From contig CM020618.1 of NCBI GenBank assembly GCA_009829735.1, forward strand, positions 20,507,346 to 20,571,345: a stretch of DNA of 64,000 bases, written 5' to 3'. Of the stretch, positions 30,301 through 39,039 are shown in pieces (positions within the stretch are counted from its first letter, which is position 1; the number at the start of each line of letters is the position of its first letter). A program made the position numbers and the translations under genes. The notes beneath the pieces are model-generated. The model was not told the DNA's origin. It ran no database searches and saw only the letters and a program-made list of their open reading frames with translations. The stretch is from Pyropia yezoensis. Lineage: Eukaryota > Rhodophyta > Bangiophyceae > Bangiales > Bangiaceae.

Positions 30301-31536
30301 TTCGCAGCAATGCGAAGGTTCTTCTACTGGCCAGCAATGGCCGTCGACGTGGTCGACCACGTAAGGGGATGCCACCCCTGTGCACGTAACCGCATGAGTC
30401 TACATAGGCGGGCGTCTGCCATGAAGCTATTCCCACCTGATGGGCCCAACGAGCAAGTCGCTATCGACATACTCGGGCCACTTCCGATAACGGAAGAAGG
30501 GAACAGGTACATCCTGGTCATGTCTGACCGCTTCACTAAGCTGTCAAGAGCGGCAGCCATCCCGAATGATACGGCATACACGATCATGAACGCAGTGGTT
30601 GACCACTGGATCAGTGCATACGGAGTCATGAAGCAACTCCTCTCCGATAACGGAGCAAACCTTACGTCGGCATTCTGCACTAAGGTCCTGGGCATGTTCG
30701 GTATCGAACCACGTCGGGCATCCGACTACCACCCGCAGTCCAACGGGCAGGTGGAGCGGTTCAACCGCACCATCGTAAAGATGCTACAGTGCTACGTGGC
30801 CGAGCACACGAACACTTGGGACAGGCTTCTGTCCGTACTCACCCTGGCATACAATGCCAGGCCACATCGGAGCACAAACATTGCTCCGCTGGAGTGGGTC
30901 ATGCCACTAGGCGTCGGTAACCTGACGCTGCCAGCCGGCAGGTGCACTCGGTATGATACACCGAAGGGCCGACCCGCCGAACGCATCCACCTAGCTTGGT
31001 TGGCCAAGCTATCGTGGATGATTCCTAAGCTCAAGGGTGCCCTTGACAGAACACAACTTCGATACAAGAAGAACTTCGACGCCCGACTACGGGTGCGCAA
31101 CGCAACCCTGGTAACAGGTGACTGGGTCTATATCAGACACCAGAAGTTCCGAGGGAACAAGCTTATGCAACCGGTCAAGGGACCGTACCAGATCCTCCAC
31201 AGAGATGACCACTCTGTTATCTTACACTCCGATACGGAGATTCAACGCATCAGCATGAATGATGTCACACCTGCTCCGATGCCGGAACAGCCTCAGCCGG
31301 TACCGGCTGGGTTGCTACATGAAGCTCTTACAACCCACCGGTCAGATGACCCGGTGGGACCGGATGGGATTCCATACCAAGTAGAGAGCGTAGTCGGACA
31401 CACCGACCCGGACCTACCAGGACCCTGGTACGTCAAGGTTATGTGGGTCGGATACGACTCACCCACCTGGGAACAGGCGGCAAATATACCCCGCCAACTC
31501 CTCATGCCGTACATGAGGCGACGACGCCTACTGTAA
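27370..31536 (+). CDS. pol: Pol polyprotein with C-terminal chromodomain, element 1 (1388 aa)
   Basis: Intact. Aspartic protease: VLDTGAGPNLI with Asp at 113. Reverse transcriptase: FCIDYRRLN, SYPLPRMDE, MPFGLSNAPATFQRA and the catalytic YLDDVIVF at about 580-587. RNase H: FVIDVDACDTQVGC and RYDHEPLRWL. Integrase: an HHCC finger (REHENPTAGH...GCHPCARNR), then the DD35E core with Asp 1033 (VAIDILGPLP), Asp 1093 (LLSDNGANL) and Glu 1129 (SNGQVERFNRT). The last ~53 residues (YQVESVVGHTD...WYVKVMWVGYDSPTWEQAAN) form a chromodomain, which defines chromoviruses and can direct integration to modified histones. The DNA is packed with short palindromes (see findings). The stop lies 80 bp before the 24-bp hairpin repeats and about 480 bp from the end of the antisense gene. 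Confidence 0.97.
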   Translation: MTGGRWGYPSKPPRSTAGKAPRRARLSRRRINPRVHLPAPTTRRQGIDDQPPRLGGEDGKPRHVEPDKGPVQDARATPDIGVGHVLFTLENFKVSATLGVDPQSTRSYYPVLDTGAGPNLIQKDTLPDKWLPRVRVTRGPTIKDANGRLIRTTAAMSLRVTIGDLTTEVDFLVCETLSVPCILGCTFINVHVDAIRPGRRTVELQEADGTKRGHTAIVRDLTLQGSHVNVAEVYASVEPKTLRLAKRTRFEPLSETVLPVNCDLAGICRVQSNLRTYKRHGLTMANGLIDLPAGGSSLLVMANYRRKAVTLPKGTILGIAELYEGDILTPDKEGQVEPLEVLAVAETTERQQPDDGKPNPSAAPADLPPKDQQALKALAEADLDHLPPSVAEGVRRMLRKHDVMWTGGALGTIGATQHRIDLVPGARPARSQPHRAGPMQREIVDGEVKRMSEAKVIRPSMSEWGAPVVNVPKKDQTPRFCIDYRRLNLVTKKDSYPLPRMDECIDSLGEATVFTTIDCNAGYWQIPVADEDIPKTAFVCHSGVHEFLRMPFGLSNAPATFQRAIDIILSGVKWRNCLVYLDDVIVFSRNMDDHVQHVDEVLTLLRNAGVTLRLKKCAFFQQTVEYLGHQITPGKLGVLEANTRAHRDARFPNTQTQLKSFLGMCNVYRRFVKDFARIAKPLTVLTSSTLPKVLQPPSPSEEEAFESLKRALLAPPVLALPHRRGTFVIDVDACDTQVGCTLLQGETLIGTDNVIPDLRPVGYFSRTLNPAERNYSATERECLGVIWAVQLLRPYLEGSRFIVRYDHEPLRWLLNLGDKDSDSHGRLARWRLKMAEHDYRTVYKAGSTHHLGDALSRLDTPSGDTRPVDEDIPVVPVCMVGNATQGMADHTMAHLGCPLTLADVREAQANDDDCRRHRANLLAGTAGIFSENEDGLIYRRAPADGRHQVVVPVSLRQAVMKREHENPTAGHPGGSRMFAAMRRFFYWPAMAVDVVDHVRGCHPCARNRMSLHRRASAMKLFPPDGPNEQVAIDILGPLPITEEGNRYILVMSDRFTKLSRAAAIPNDTAYTIMNAVVDHWISAYGVMKQLLSDNGANLTSAFCTKVLGMFGIEPRRASDYHPQSNGQVERFNRTIVKMLQCYVAEHTNTWDRLLSVLTLAYNARPHRSTNIAPLEWVMPLGVGNLTLPAGRCTRYDTPKGRPAERIHLAWLAKLSWMIPKLKGALDRTQLRYKKNFDARLRVRNATLVTGDWVYIRHQKFRGNKLMQPVKGPYQILHRDDHSVILHSDTEIQRISMNDVTPAPMPEQPQPVPAGLLHEALTTHRSDDPVGPDGIPYQVESVVGHTDPDLPGPWYVKVMWVGYDSPTWEQAANIPRQLLMPYMRRRRLL

Positions 31537-31613
31537 CAACCCAACCGACACCGACTTCGGCTGTTGGGGGGTGAGGCTTATACCTACTAAGTAGGGTGTG
31601 ACAGGGTTACGGC

Positions 31614-31709
31614 AGACTTAGGTTTCTAAGTCAAATCAGACTTAGGTTTCTAAGTCGAACCAAGCTTAGGTAACTAAGTAGAGCTAAGCTTAGGTAACTA
31701 AGTAAAACC
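31614..31709. repeat. Four 24-bp hairpin repeats between pol and the antisense gene
   Basis: Four units with an exact 24-bp period (31614, 31638, 31662, 31686). Each holds a small palindrome: GACTTAG-GTTT-CTAAGTC in units 1-2 and GCTTAG-GTAA-CTAAGT in units 3-4. The array lies in the convergence zone of pol (+) and the antisense ORF (-). Further on, GGAGGATGACCTCCCCAAG is repeated at about 31781 and 31818. 31537-32014 has no ORF. Confidence 0.9.
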
Positions 31710-32014
31710 TGAACCTTAATAAGTTAACTTAAAGGTAAAGGCTAACTCCGATAATATCGAAGTAACTAGGGAGCTTACACGGGAGGATGACCTCCCCAAG
31801 CCAAGACACCGAGGGAGGGAGGATGACCTCCCCAAGCATGAACCTACCGGAAGAAGTTGGACGGGAGGCAAGGCACCACTGAGCCAGAAGGGGTACTCCC
31901 CAGGGCAGCAAACAGAGGCAAGCAATGCCCCCAAAGGGGATGAGTTTATACTCACTACTACCCGGCTACCATAAGGGTTGCCGGGGCCCTCTCCCGCACA
32001 AACAATAGCACTCC

Positions 32015-34462
32015 TCAGTGGGAAGACCCACTGCCCGAGGGAGGCCACTCACGCGTAAGCGCGTAGACCTCCGTGCTCCACCGGTCGGCAACGTCACGAC
32101 GGTCGACCACCCGAGTTACCTCGGTGCATAGCTGGACGAGGGTGCTGCGGCCAGCCTCCACGTCCTCCAGAGCTTTCTGGAGGCGGTCCAGCACGCCACC
32201 GAAGCAACGCGCTGACCCAACCAGCGCAGCACCTGAGGGGATATCCCCCCAGCTAACAGAGAGACCCCCACGCATTGCGCGGGTAACAAGGGCGTCAACG
32301 CCTTCATACCAGAGACGGGGACCCCCGTCATGTAGGACAGGGGCGGGAGGTGACACTGGCGCAGCCAGAGGAGCCACAGGAGCCGACACGGCTACCACCG
32401 GAGCCGGTGGCACCTGATACGAGGCCCGGTAGGACCCTACCGAAGGGGCTCCACCGTTACCACGGCGGTACTCCGCCCGACGACGGGACACCTCACGCTC
32501 CCCACCCACAGAGCCCCACTCTCGGGGACGACGGCCAACCGCCGCCGGCATCGGGTTACCGAACCACGGAGCAAGGACCTGAAGAGGGTCATGGATAACC
32601 ATGGGAATACCCAGGTCAGCAACAGCCTCGGTGGATGCCCACCCATGGCAACTGGGCTCACCCTGCTGAGTACGCCGGACACGCAACGAGTGACGAGGCA
32701 AGGGGGAAGCCCCAGCCTGCGGGTCCCGGTACGGGGGAAGGGCCAACACCCCAGCCCAGTTCACGGCATCGTGAACAGCCAGCAGGGCTTCGAACTCCCG
32801 GGCCAACCCGGTCTTGGCGGCTTTCAGATCCACGCCCAACTGCGCGATGTGCCGACGGACACCCGTCGGGAGATGAAACAGACGACCCTGCCGGCGGACG
32901 GACAGCAAGAAGGATGAAGCCTGCCCGAGGGTAACCTCAAGGGTGAAGGTACCCTGCAACGGGTGGACCGGTCGCGAGGCCAACACACTCCCGAAGTAGC
33001 GAAGGCAGGAGCCGGTGTCAAACCGGAAAGCAGGGGCGGGTTCCCACCCCTCCTGCCATAGCGGCGGGCGCACGGGAGTGTATACCGGAGCACGACCGTT
33101 GCCGGTCTGCAACGCACACGTTATATCCGTGCGGAACGCATCCGCCATGACACCATGGTTACGTCGCCAACTCGACGCCGACTTCAACCCCGCCATGGGC
33201 GGGTAGGGAGACGTCAACGACAGATACGGGGGTACCCCCGGGTAGTAGTCAAAGTCGGGATACCGACCGGTACGGCTCACCGTCTCCCCAAACGCAACCG
33301 GCTCCGCCGCCGCCGCAATCCCCCGAGCACTAGCCGGGTAGTCAATCTCCCGCGGCAACGCGGGGGCAATCAAGTCGCAGACCCCGAAGTTGGGGTCGAG
33401 GTAGACCTCACCCCGTCCCACCCGGGTGCGCCAAAGCTGCGCATGCCGGTCGTCCGGCTGACTCAGGATCCAATGATGTTCCACCCGGACCGCGTTCGGC
33501 TGGTTGACCAGCCGCACCAACTCCCGCTCCCAGCTCGGGTCCACCTTAACGCGGCGGGAGGACTCTCCACGGGGATGCACCAGGTGGAAGTCCACCCGCA
33601 TACGCCCATCGGACTCCATCGACTCTTGCACCGTGAGGCCTCGAACCCGAGCCACCAAGTCGGACACCGACATGGCGGGTTGACCCGCCGCCACGGCGAC
33701 GCCGCCACCCAACGGGGCAACCCGGGCAGGACCAGGAAGAATCGGGGGCGCCGGGGGACGCACCACCGGCAGAGGGGCCGACGTCGGAGATGGACGAGGC
33801 CGAGGAGGAAGAAGAAGGGCGGGCGCCCGCCCGGAGTAACTCCCGGTGTCAACCGCCATGGGAGAAGGAGCGTCTTGACCGCTCGACGCCCGCGGCACCG
33901 CAGGTACGGCACCGGCGCCGGCACCACCCGTCGGCGTAGCCCCCGCCTCGGAAGGGGAAGGCACTTGGACAGCCTCCGGAGCCGGAGCCCCGGCCGTGCG
34001 GACACCCGCACCGTCTTGACCCACCGCACCGGGTGTCGCACCGCCACCACCACCCGCGTCAACGTCGGGACCGCCTCGAGGAGTCACCGCCCGGACACCC
34101 GGACCACCTTGACCAGCCGGAGTCGGCTGCGGGTCGCCACCTCCGCCGCAGGGCGGACCATCTTGAGGTAGCTGCGGTGAGCCGGCACCGGCCCCAGGCT
34201 CCATCCGGGCAGCCGGCAGAGAGGGGGTAGAAGCCGCCACGCGCGGTTGACCGCCGGGTTGACCTCCGGCCGACGGCACCGTCGTGCCGCTGCACACGGA
34301 CGACAGTCCTCCGGCCGACAGACGGACGGACACCGCAGGCCCGTCGTCGTCAGACGAGCTCACCCCGTAACGCGCGGCGTCGGGACCGACAGGCGCGTCG
34401 TCCTCCATCTCCTCCCCGATCAGGAGGTCTTCCTCCTCTTCAAGCACCTGGGGATAGGACAT
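32015..34462 (-). CDS. Long antisense ORF of element 1 (815 aa from the likely ATG)
   Basis: Minus-strand frame open from 34744 to the stop at 32015. I place the start at the ATG 34462-34460 (MSYPQVLEEEEDLLIGEEME) because element 2's antisense protein also opens with a short acidic stretch ending in MED; upstream ATGs exist to 34744. Residues 1-290 are acidic then Pro/Ala/Gly-rich. From about 290 the sequence becomes globular (MRVDFHLVHPRGESSRRVKV; VNQPNAVRVEHHWILSQ; VGRGEVYLDPNFGVCDLIAP). Residues 490-560 contain FGSV, LEVT, VRRQGRLFHLP and FEALLAVHDAVNW, collinear with element 2. It ends LQKALEDVEAGRSTLVQLCT and a Ser/Gly tail. No known enzyme, capsid or envelope domain is recognised. It lies between pol and the 3' LTR on the opposite strand and would need its own promoter or the 3' LTR firing antisense. 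Function unknown. Confidence 0.8.
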   Translation of the reverse strand: MSYPQVLEEEEDLLIGEEMEDDAPVGPDAARYGVSSSDDDGPAVSVRLSAGGLSSVCSGTTVPSAGGQPGGQPRVAASTPSLPAARMEPGAGAGSPQLPQDGPPCGGGGDPQPTPAGQGGPGVRAVTPRGGPDVDAGGGGGATPGAVGQDGAGVRTAGAPAPEAVQVPSPSEAGATPTGGAGAGAVPAVPRASSGQDAPSPMAVDTGSYSGRAPALLLPPRPRPSPTSAPLPVVRPPAPPILPGPARVAPLGGGVAVAAGQPAMSVSDLVARVRGLTVQESMESDGRMRVDFHLVHPRGESSRRVKVDPSWERELVRLVNQPNAVRVEHHWILSQPDDRHAQLWRTRVGRGEVYLDPNFGVCDLIAPALPREIDYPASARGIAAAAEPVAFGETVSRTGRYPDFDYYPGVPPYLSLTSPYPPMAGLKSASSWRRNHGVMADAFRTDITCALQTGNGRAPVYTPVRPPLWQEGWEPAPAFRFDTGSCLRYFGSVLASRPVHPLQGTFTLEVTLGQASSFLLSVRRQGRLFHLPTGVRRHIAQLGVDLKAAKTGLAREFEALLAVHDAVNWAGVLALPPYRDPQAGASPLPRHSLRVRRTQQGEPSCHGWASTEAVADLGIPMVIHDPLQVLAPWFGNPMPAAVGRRPREWGSVGGEREVSRRRAEYRRGNGGAPSVGSYRASYQVPPAPVVAVSAPVAPLAAPVSPPAPVLHDGGPRLWYEGVDALVTRAMRGGLSVSWGDIPSGAALVGSARCFGGVLDRLQKALEDVEAGRSTLVQLCTEVTRVVDRRDVADRWSTEVYALTREWPPSGSGSSH

Positions 34463-35033
34463 GATAACGGGTGCGGAGTCCCCCGCGCCCACAAGCCGTC
34501 GACGGCTACAACCCGGTACGGTGGGATAACCGGGACGAGCCAGGGAAGCGCGGACACCCGCGCTTATGACCACAAACGGCCACGAGAAGCGCCGCAGGCA
34601 CGCGGGTCGACCCACGCCCCACGGGGCTACGAACGCGCTCCACCCAGGCACCTGGGCGGGACGGGGCCACCCCCACACACGGGGTAAGCAAGCGGGGTCA
34701 CCCCCAACCGCCCCCACGCAACGCGGGCAGCCCCCGCCCCCCACTCAATCGCCCACACGAGAGGGACCCCCCTACCACCAGGCACCTGGTGGCGGATCCG
34801 CTTGCACCACCCCTCGGAAAGGGGGGTCGTGAACAAAAACCCGCATCGGGAAATTAACGGTCCGGAAAACGGATCGTGTGTGTACCACACAAAGGGGGGC
34901 ACCCCCCTCGGACAACCTCGAAAAGGGGTGTCTGTCGCGACGGGGCGCAAAGCCCCACCCGACGGGTAAACAGTCACGCGACCCACTTACATTCGGTAAC
35001 CCGAATGCAACTCGACCCGAGGACGGGCCGAAT

Positions 35034-35047
35034 CTAAGGGGGGGATA
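35034..35047 (+). other. Polypurine tract of element 1
   Basis: AAGGGGGGGATA directly before the 3' LTR, the expected plus-strand primer. 34745-35033 upstream has no gene and is rich in short palindromes. Confidence 0.75.
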
Positions 35048-35409
35048 TGTAGCAATATGGTTGTCCGTATTGTGACCCTAATATCAGGGGGGCTACTTCT
35101 AACTCTTAACTTTCAATTTGAGAGTCCGAACTGGTCACGGTATTTATAAGTTACGTATGACCAGAGGGACTTGCATCTTGGGGTGGAGGGTAGTTAGGAG
35201 TGTCTCCGAGGGTTTATAATGAGGGGGCCGGTGGCGAATTCACCGCCGGCCAAGGAGAACAACAAACCCCTCCCATTTGGGCTCCCATCTTGGTCCCGTG
35301 GCTTGCGCTCCAAGGACAGCAACCTTGGCCTCCCGGTGACGTTGGTGCCGATCCCCCTTGGTGAGTGTTCCCTGAGAGTGGACGTGCGACGGATCCCTAT
35401 TGTGCTACA
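35048..35409 (+). repeat. 3' LTR of element 1
   Basis: 362 bp, same boundaries as the 5' LTR, followed by CCCCC (target duplication) and then TCGATC of the flank. Confidence 0.97.
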
Positions 35410-37488
35410 CCCCCTCGATCACCACCGACGCCGCGCGGTCCCCTTCTTCAGACCCACCACCGTCGCTACCTCCATCCTCGTCCCCGCACCTTCTCGTCCT
35501 ATTGGCTGGCACGAGTCGCTGACACCATCACGAGTACGTTGAAGGCTGCCCAAATGTGGGTGCCTCGCAGGCTGCCACAAGTCCCCCGCTTTCCTCTCTC
35601 CCACCCTCACCGTGTGACCTCTTTCTCTGCCTGAATATTGCTTTGCCTTCCCCCTAGCCCCCATCTACCTCTGCGCTGTCAGGCTAGAGGCTCCCTGCCC
35701 TCCTTTCCCTTGTCGGGTCGTCGCCCCAACCCTCAACTCTCTCCCGCCCATAAGTGGCCCACCGATCGCTACTGCCGTTCACCCCCCTTCCCCCCGTGGC
35801 GGTGACACACCCCTCGCCTCGGCCGTTTCTCCCGCATCCCCCTCCTCGGGGTGAACGCGGGTGCCCCCGCTGCCGCTCCGGTCTCGTCTCGCGCCCTGCC
35901 AGCGACACGCATGCCGTGGCAGCCATCCCACCTCCCTCCTCTTCGTCATGAGTGACGCTCCCGCGGCCGCTGCCGTTCCATCCCCCTCCTGTCGGGCGGT
36001 GACGCGCCCGCCACTGGCTGGACTGTGGCACCAAGGTAGGCGACGTCCTGTGCTGACAAGGGAGCACCGCGCGCCGAATGGCAGTCCGCGCCGTCACAGC
36101 TCTTTAGCTGCACGGAAGGCACATCATTGCAGTCGAATTTGCCCACGTAGCGCCTCAGTATATTTCTGGTATGAACAAACTGTATCGTAAATCGGCTAGA
36201 AACCGCAAAACAAGGAACCTCCCCATACATAATGTCCGTACGTCGGGCACACGTGGCAAGGGCACATCATATTTTAGTGAGATTCTGGTGAGAATCTGGT
36301 TGCTGAAAATGATCTAATACCAGGGTAGGATTCTTGACTAAGAGCCCGCCCTTCAACAGCAAACCCCGACCGAATATGTACATGTGGCAGAACATTCCGC
36401 CCCAACCACTCCAATATGACACAAATGTGGTCGATTCCGCAATAAATGGGTTGGTCGGGTGCCTGCAGCAACCCTGGGACCCCAAGACTATTGCAAGCAT
36501 TTCGGATTCATTTACCCGACTGTCGGTAACTCCTTGTCGATTGAGAATCAGGAATGGGGGTTGGTCTTGGTCCCGCCCCGTTTTTTCAGAAATGGGGGAT
36601 CACCAAGGCCATTACCCATTCTTGAAGCTCTTTGGCAGGCGATCTGGAGAGTCCGTGGCGTGCCGCGTGGCATCTTTCTGGAAGTCATTCTTGATGTAGG
36701 CGATCGCTTTCGCGTCGCCCGACGATCAGCTCCCGACTGGCGCTGGACGTGCCCCGCCGTCGGCTTTCTCAAGTGATATCGCCCTCGTGTGCCGAAGCGC
36801 AGGCCAGCCATTCCGTCCGAACGTGGTTTTTGCCGGCCCCGCTGTCTGCAATCCCCAGCGTGGTCTCGATGACAAGAAATGTGTGCTCTGTTGCCATCCC
36901 CCCTCACTGGGACCGTTGATTTCCTGCAGCGATAGCAAAAGCGGCCCCCCCTCCAGAAATGCGTGGAATGGGCACCCGGCGTGGAGGGGCGGCGGCGCCG
37001 CAGTGATTGCCGCCCGCTGATTGGGTGCTTTGAAGCAGGCGGGAGAGTCTAGGAACGTCCGCCGAGCTCCCCCCCCTGCCAACAGTGTTTTCTTGCTGGT
37101 GGAGGATGAGCGTGCGGCGGCGCGACCACATCGTGCCACAGGCGTGACTGGATGAGGGGGGAGGACAGGGGGCACAGCGTTTGTCTGACTTCTCGCCGCT
37201 GATTCGGCGACGTGAGGAAAGAAATGTGCCGGCGAGCTCTGGCGACCCAACCGCCGTCCGCAAGCAAGTTCTCAGGGGTCGGGGTGGGGGGCGCGGCGTG
37301 TTATTGCGACAATGGCCGTGGGGCCGAATCCTGGGGGGGTGGCCAACCCTGGCGGCATGGCCACCGCCGCTGCCACCGCCTTCACGCCCATCGTCTTCGT
37401 CGTCATGCCCGCCATCGTCGTCACCCGCGTCTCTACGCCCGCCATAAGCTCCTTCATCCCCCGGCAAAAGAGCTGTGTACCCGCCGGC
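35410..37488. other. No recognisable gene
   Basis: 35410-36050 is CT-rich sequence without a credible ORF. 36100-36560 is distinctly AT-richer than its surroundings and includes a hairpin AGATTCT-GGTG-AGAATCT near 36279. 36560-37480 has mixed ORFs without known domains. Part of this may be the flank broken by element 1. Confidence 0.45.
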
Positions 37489-38958
37489 ATGGAAAAGGAG
37501 CCTAATTTGGACGATTGCGCGCTCATGCGGGACCAGGAGGACATTGGGGCGGCCTCGGCGGTTGCTGCCCACCTGTTCGTTCTGCGGCGATATCGCCCCC
37601 GTGTGCGCGCGACCCGGCGTGGAAATTAGCCGCGGTACCGCGGATCTGCGCGGGGCCGAAAGAACAAAGCGGGACTTCGCGTTTGGCATGTCTTGTATCC
37701 TACGTGACTATTTTGGTGTGAATGGCGCCCCCCCTGTGTACTCGGAGGCCGATGTTGATCATCGCGTTCGCGTCCCTCGCGCTGTGTTTGTCCGGGTTTA
37801 TCGAGCATCGAAGGACCGCCCGTGGTGAGCGCAGAAGGTCAACGCCACCGGCCAACTGCAGGCCCACCCGCTGCCGAAGCTGCATGCCGCTTTTCGCGTG
37901 CTGCGGTATGGGGAAGCCACTGACCGTCCCGATGAGTACAGCCGCGTTTCCTCCACCACGATCGAGATTGCTGTGAAGAAGCTGGCTGATTTTATTGGTG
38001 ACGAGTTTGGAGGAGAGTACCTTCGCCCCCCCAACGATGCCAAGCTGGACGCGCTGCTGGATAGAAACGCGGAGAGGGGCCTGTCGGGCTGCATTGGATC
38101 GCTAAAGTGTTCCCAACGTGAGTGAAAGAACTGTCAGAAGTGCAGGCTGTGCTGTATCAGAACAGGAAGGGGCGTCAACAATTGGCATGGAGACCGCTTG
38201 TGACAAGGACCTGCATATCTGGCACCTGTTTGTCGGCTGCCCCGGCAGTATGAATGACCTCAATGTTATGCAGCAGTCCCCGCTTTACCAGGATATCACT
38301 GCGGGGGATTAGCCACCCCGCAGCAAGCCCTTCACGATCAATGGCTACACGCGCACGCTTCCCTACTACGTAGTTGACAGCAATTACCTGCATTACGCCT
38401 TTTTCATGTGCTCGTATAGACGGGCGGTCATGGACAAGCAGAAGACCTTCAATCGCCTCCAGGAGGCGCTGCGTAACGACGTTGAGCGACTTTTTTGCGG
38501 TACTGACCTCTCGCTTTCAGATCGCCCTCCACCCGGCCAGGTACGCTAAGGTCACGACCATCTGTGATGTGGCCAAGGAGGTTGCTACTTGGCACAACAT
38601 GGTGACTCAGGTGCTTCGGGGGGGGTATCCGGCAAAGCAGCGGCGGGACTCCGCTGCTGCTGTCGCTGAAGAGATGTCAGACTCTAATTATTCTTTGAGT
38701 GTGTCTGGTGGTTCTGCCGCCGGGAGTGGTCCACCCGGCAGTAGGCGGGGGGGAGGTCCACTTGGAGCAGGCTTTCCCACTGCTGGTGAGGCAGGCCCAG
38801 ACATCATGCCCATTGCCCAGGCGGCACCCAACGCGCTTCTACGAGCGACGTTAGCCTGGAAGGAGGTCCGGAGTGCTAAGGAGCACATCGTGCAGCGTAA
38901 CGACCTAGCCGAGCACATCTACCGCGACCGGGGGGAGCTGCTGGAGCCGTACCTGTGA
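37489..38958 (+). pseudogene. PIF/Harbinger transposase relic, catalytic Asp lost
   Basis: Diverged relative of the copy A transposase. Pieces in several frames align in order: DYFGVNGAPPVYSEADVDHR, HAAFRVLRYGEATDRPDEYS, YLRPPNDAKLDALLDRNAER, then GLSGCIGSLKCS where the family has GSIDC, so the first catalytic Asp is replaced by Lys. Next come GMETACDKDLHIWHLFVGCP with GSMNDLNV (second Asp kept), INGYTRTLPYYVVDSNY, LRNDVERLF (Glu kept) and VATWHNMVTQVLRGGYP. Breaks include a stop in KDRPW*, a frame change near 38120, TAG near 38312 and a shift near 38480. The C-terminus VQRNDLAEHIYRDRGELLEPYL* is intact and matches the copy A ending. Cannot encode active enzyme. Converges on the ORF1 relic at 41328-42660. 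Confidence 0.88.
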
Positions 38959-38991
38959 GAGAGTCCGACAGGCTGAGAGCGTAGCTGTCAT

Positions 38992-39037
38992 CAAAGTTTT
39001 TTTTTCCCCCTTCAGCAGGGTTTTTTTTCTTCCGTGG
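38992..39037 (+). terminator. Double T-tract motif after the transposase relic
   Basis: AAAG followed by 9 T, a 14-base C/G-rich spacer, then 8 T, about 35 bp after the stop at 38958. Distance, orientation and layout match the motif after the copy A and B transposases although the genes are diverged. Role inferred. Confidence 0.4.
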
Positions 39038-39039
39038 AC

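Larger units (their letters stand above)
24591..35409 (+). mobile_element. Complete Ty3/gypsy chromovirus-type LTR retrotransposon (element 1)
   Basis: 10.8 kb bounded by two 362-bp LTRs (TGTAGCA...TGCTACA) that differ at four positions by my alignment. CCCCC lies directly outside both LTRs, consistent with a 5-bp target duplication in a C run. Order: 5' LTR, primer binding site, gag, pol (protease, reverse transcriptase, RNase H, integrase, chromodomain), 24-bp hairpin repeats, a long antisense ORF, polypurine tract, 3' LTR. Both sense ORFs are intact and the LTRs are about 1 percent diverged, so the copy is young and possibly active. No env-like gene is seen on the sense strand. Confidence 0.96.

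Noticed and set aside
31614..31709. Regular 24-bp repeats as a CRISPR array
   Set aside because: The units are contiguous with no unique spacers, each is itself a hairpin, and they lie inside a eukaryotic retrotransposon.
32015..34462. Antisense ORF as an envelope gene or full retrovirus
   Set aside because: No signal peptide, transmembrane segment or cysteine pattern of a glycoprotein is visible, and it is on the strand opposite gag-pol.
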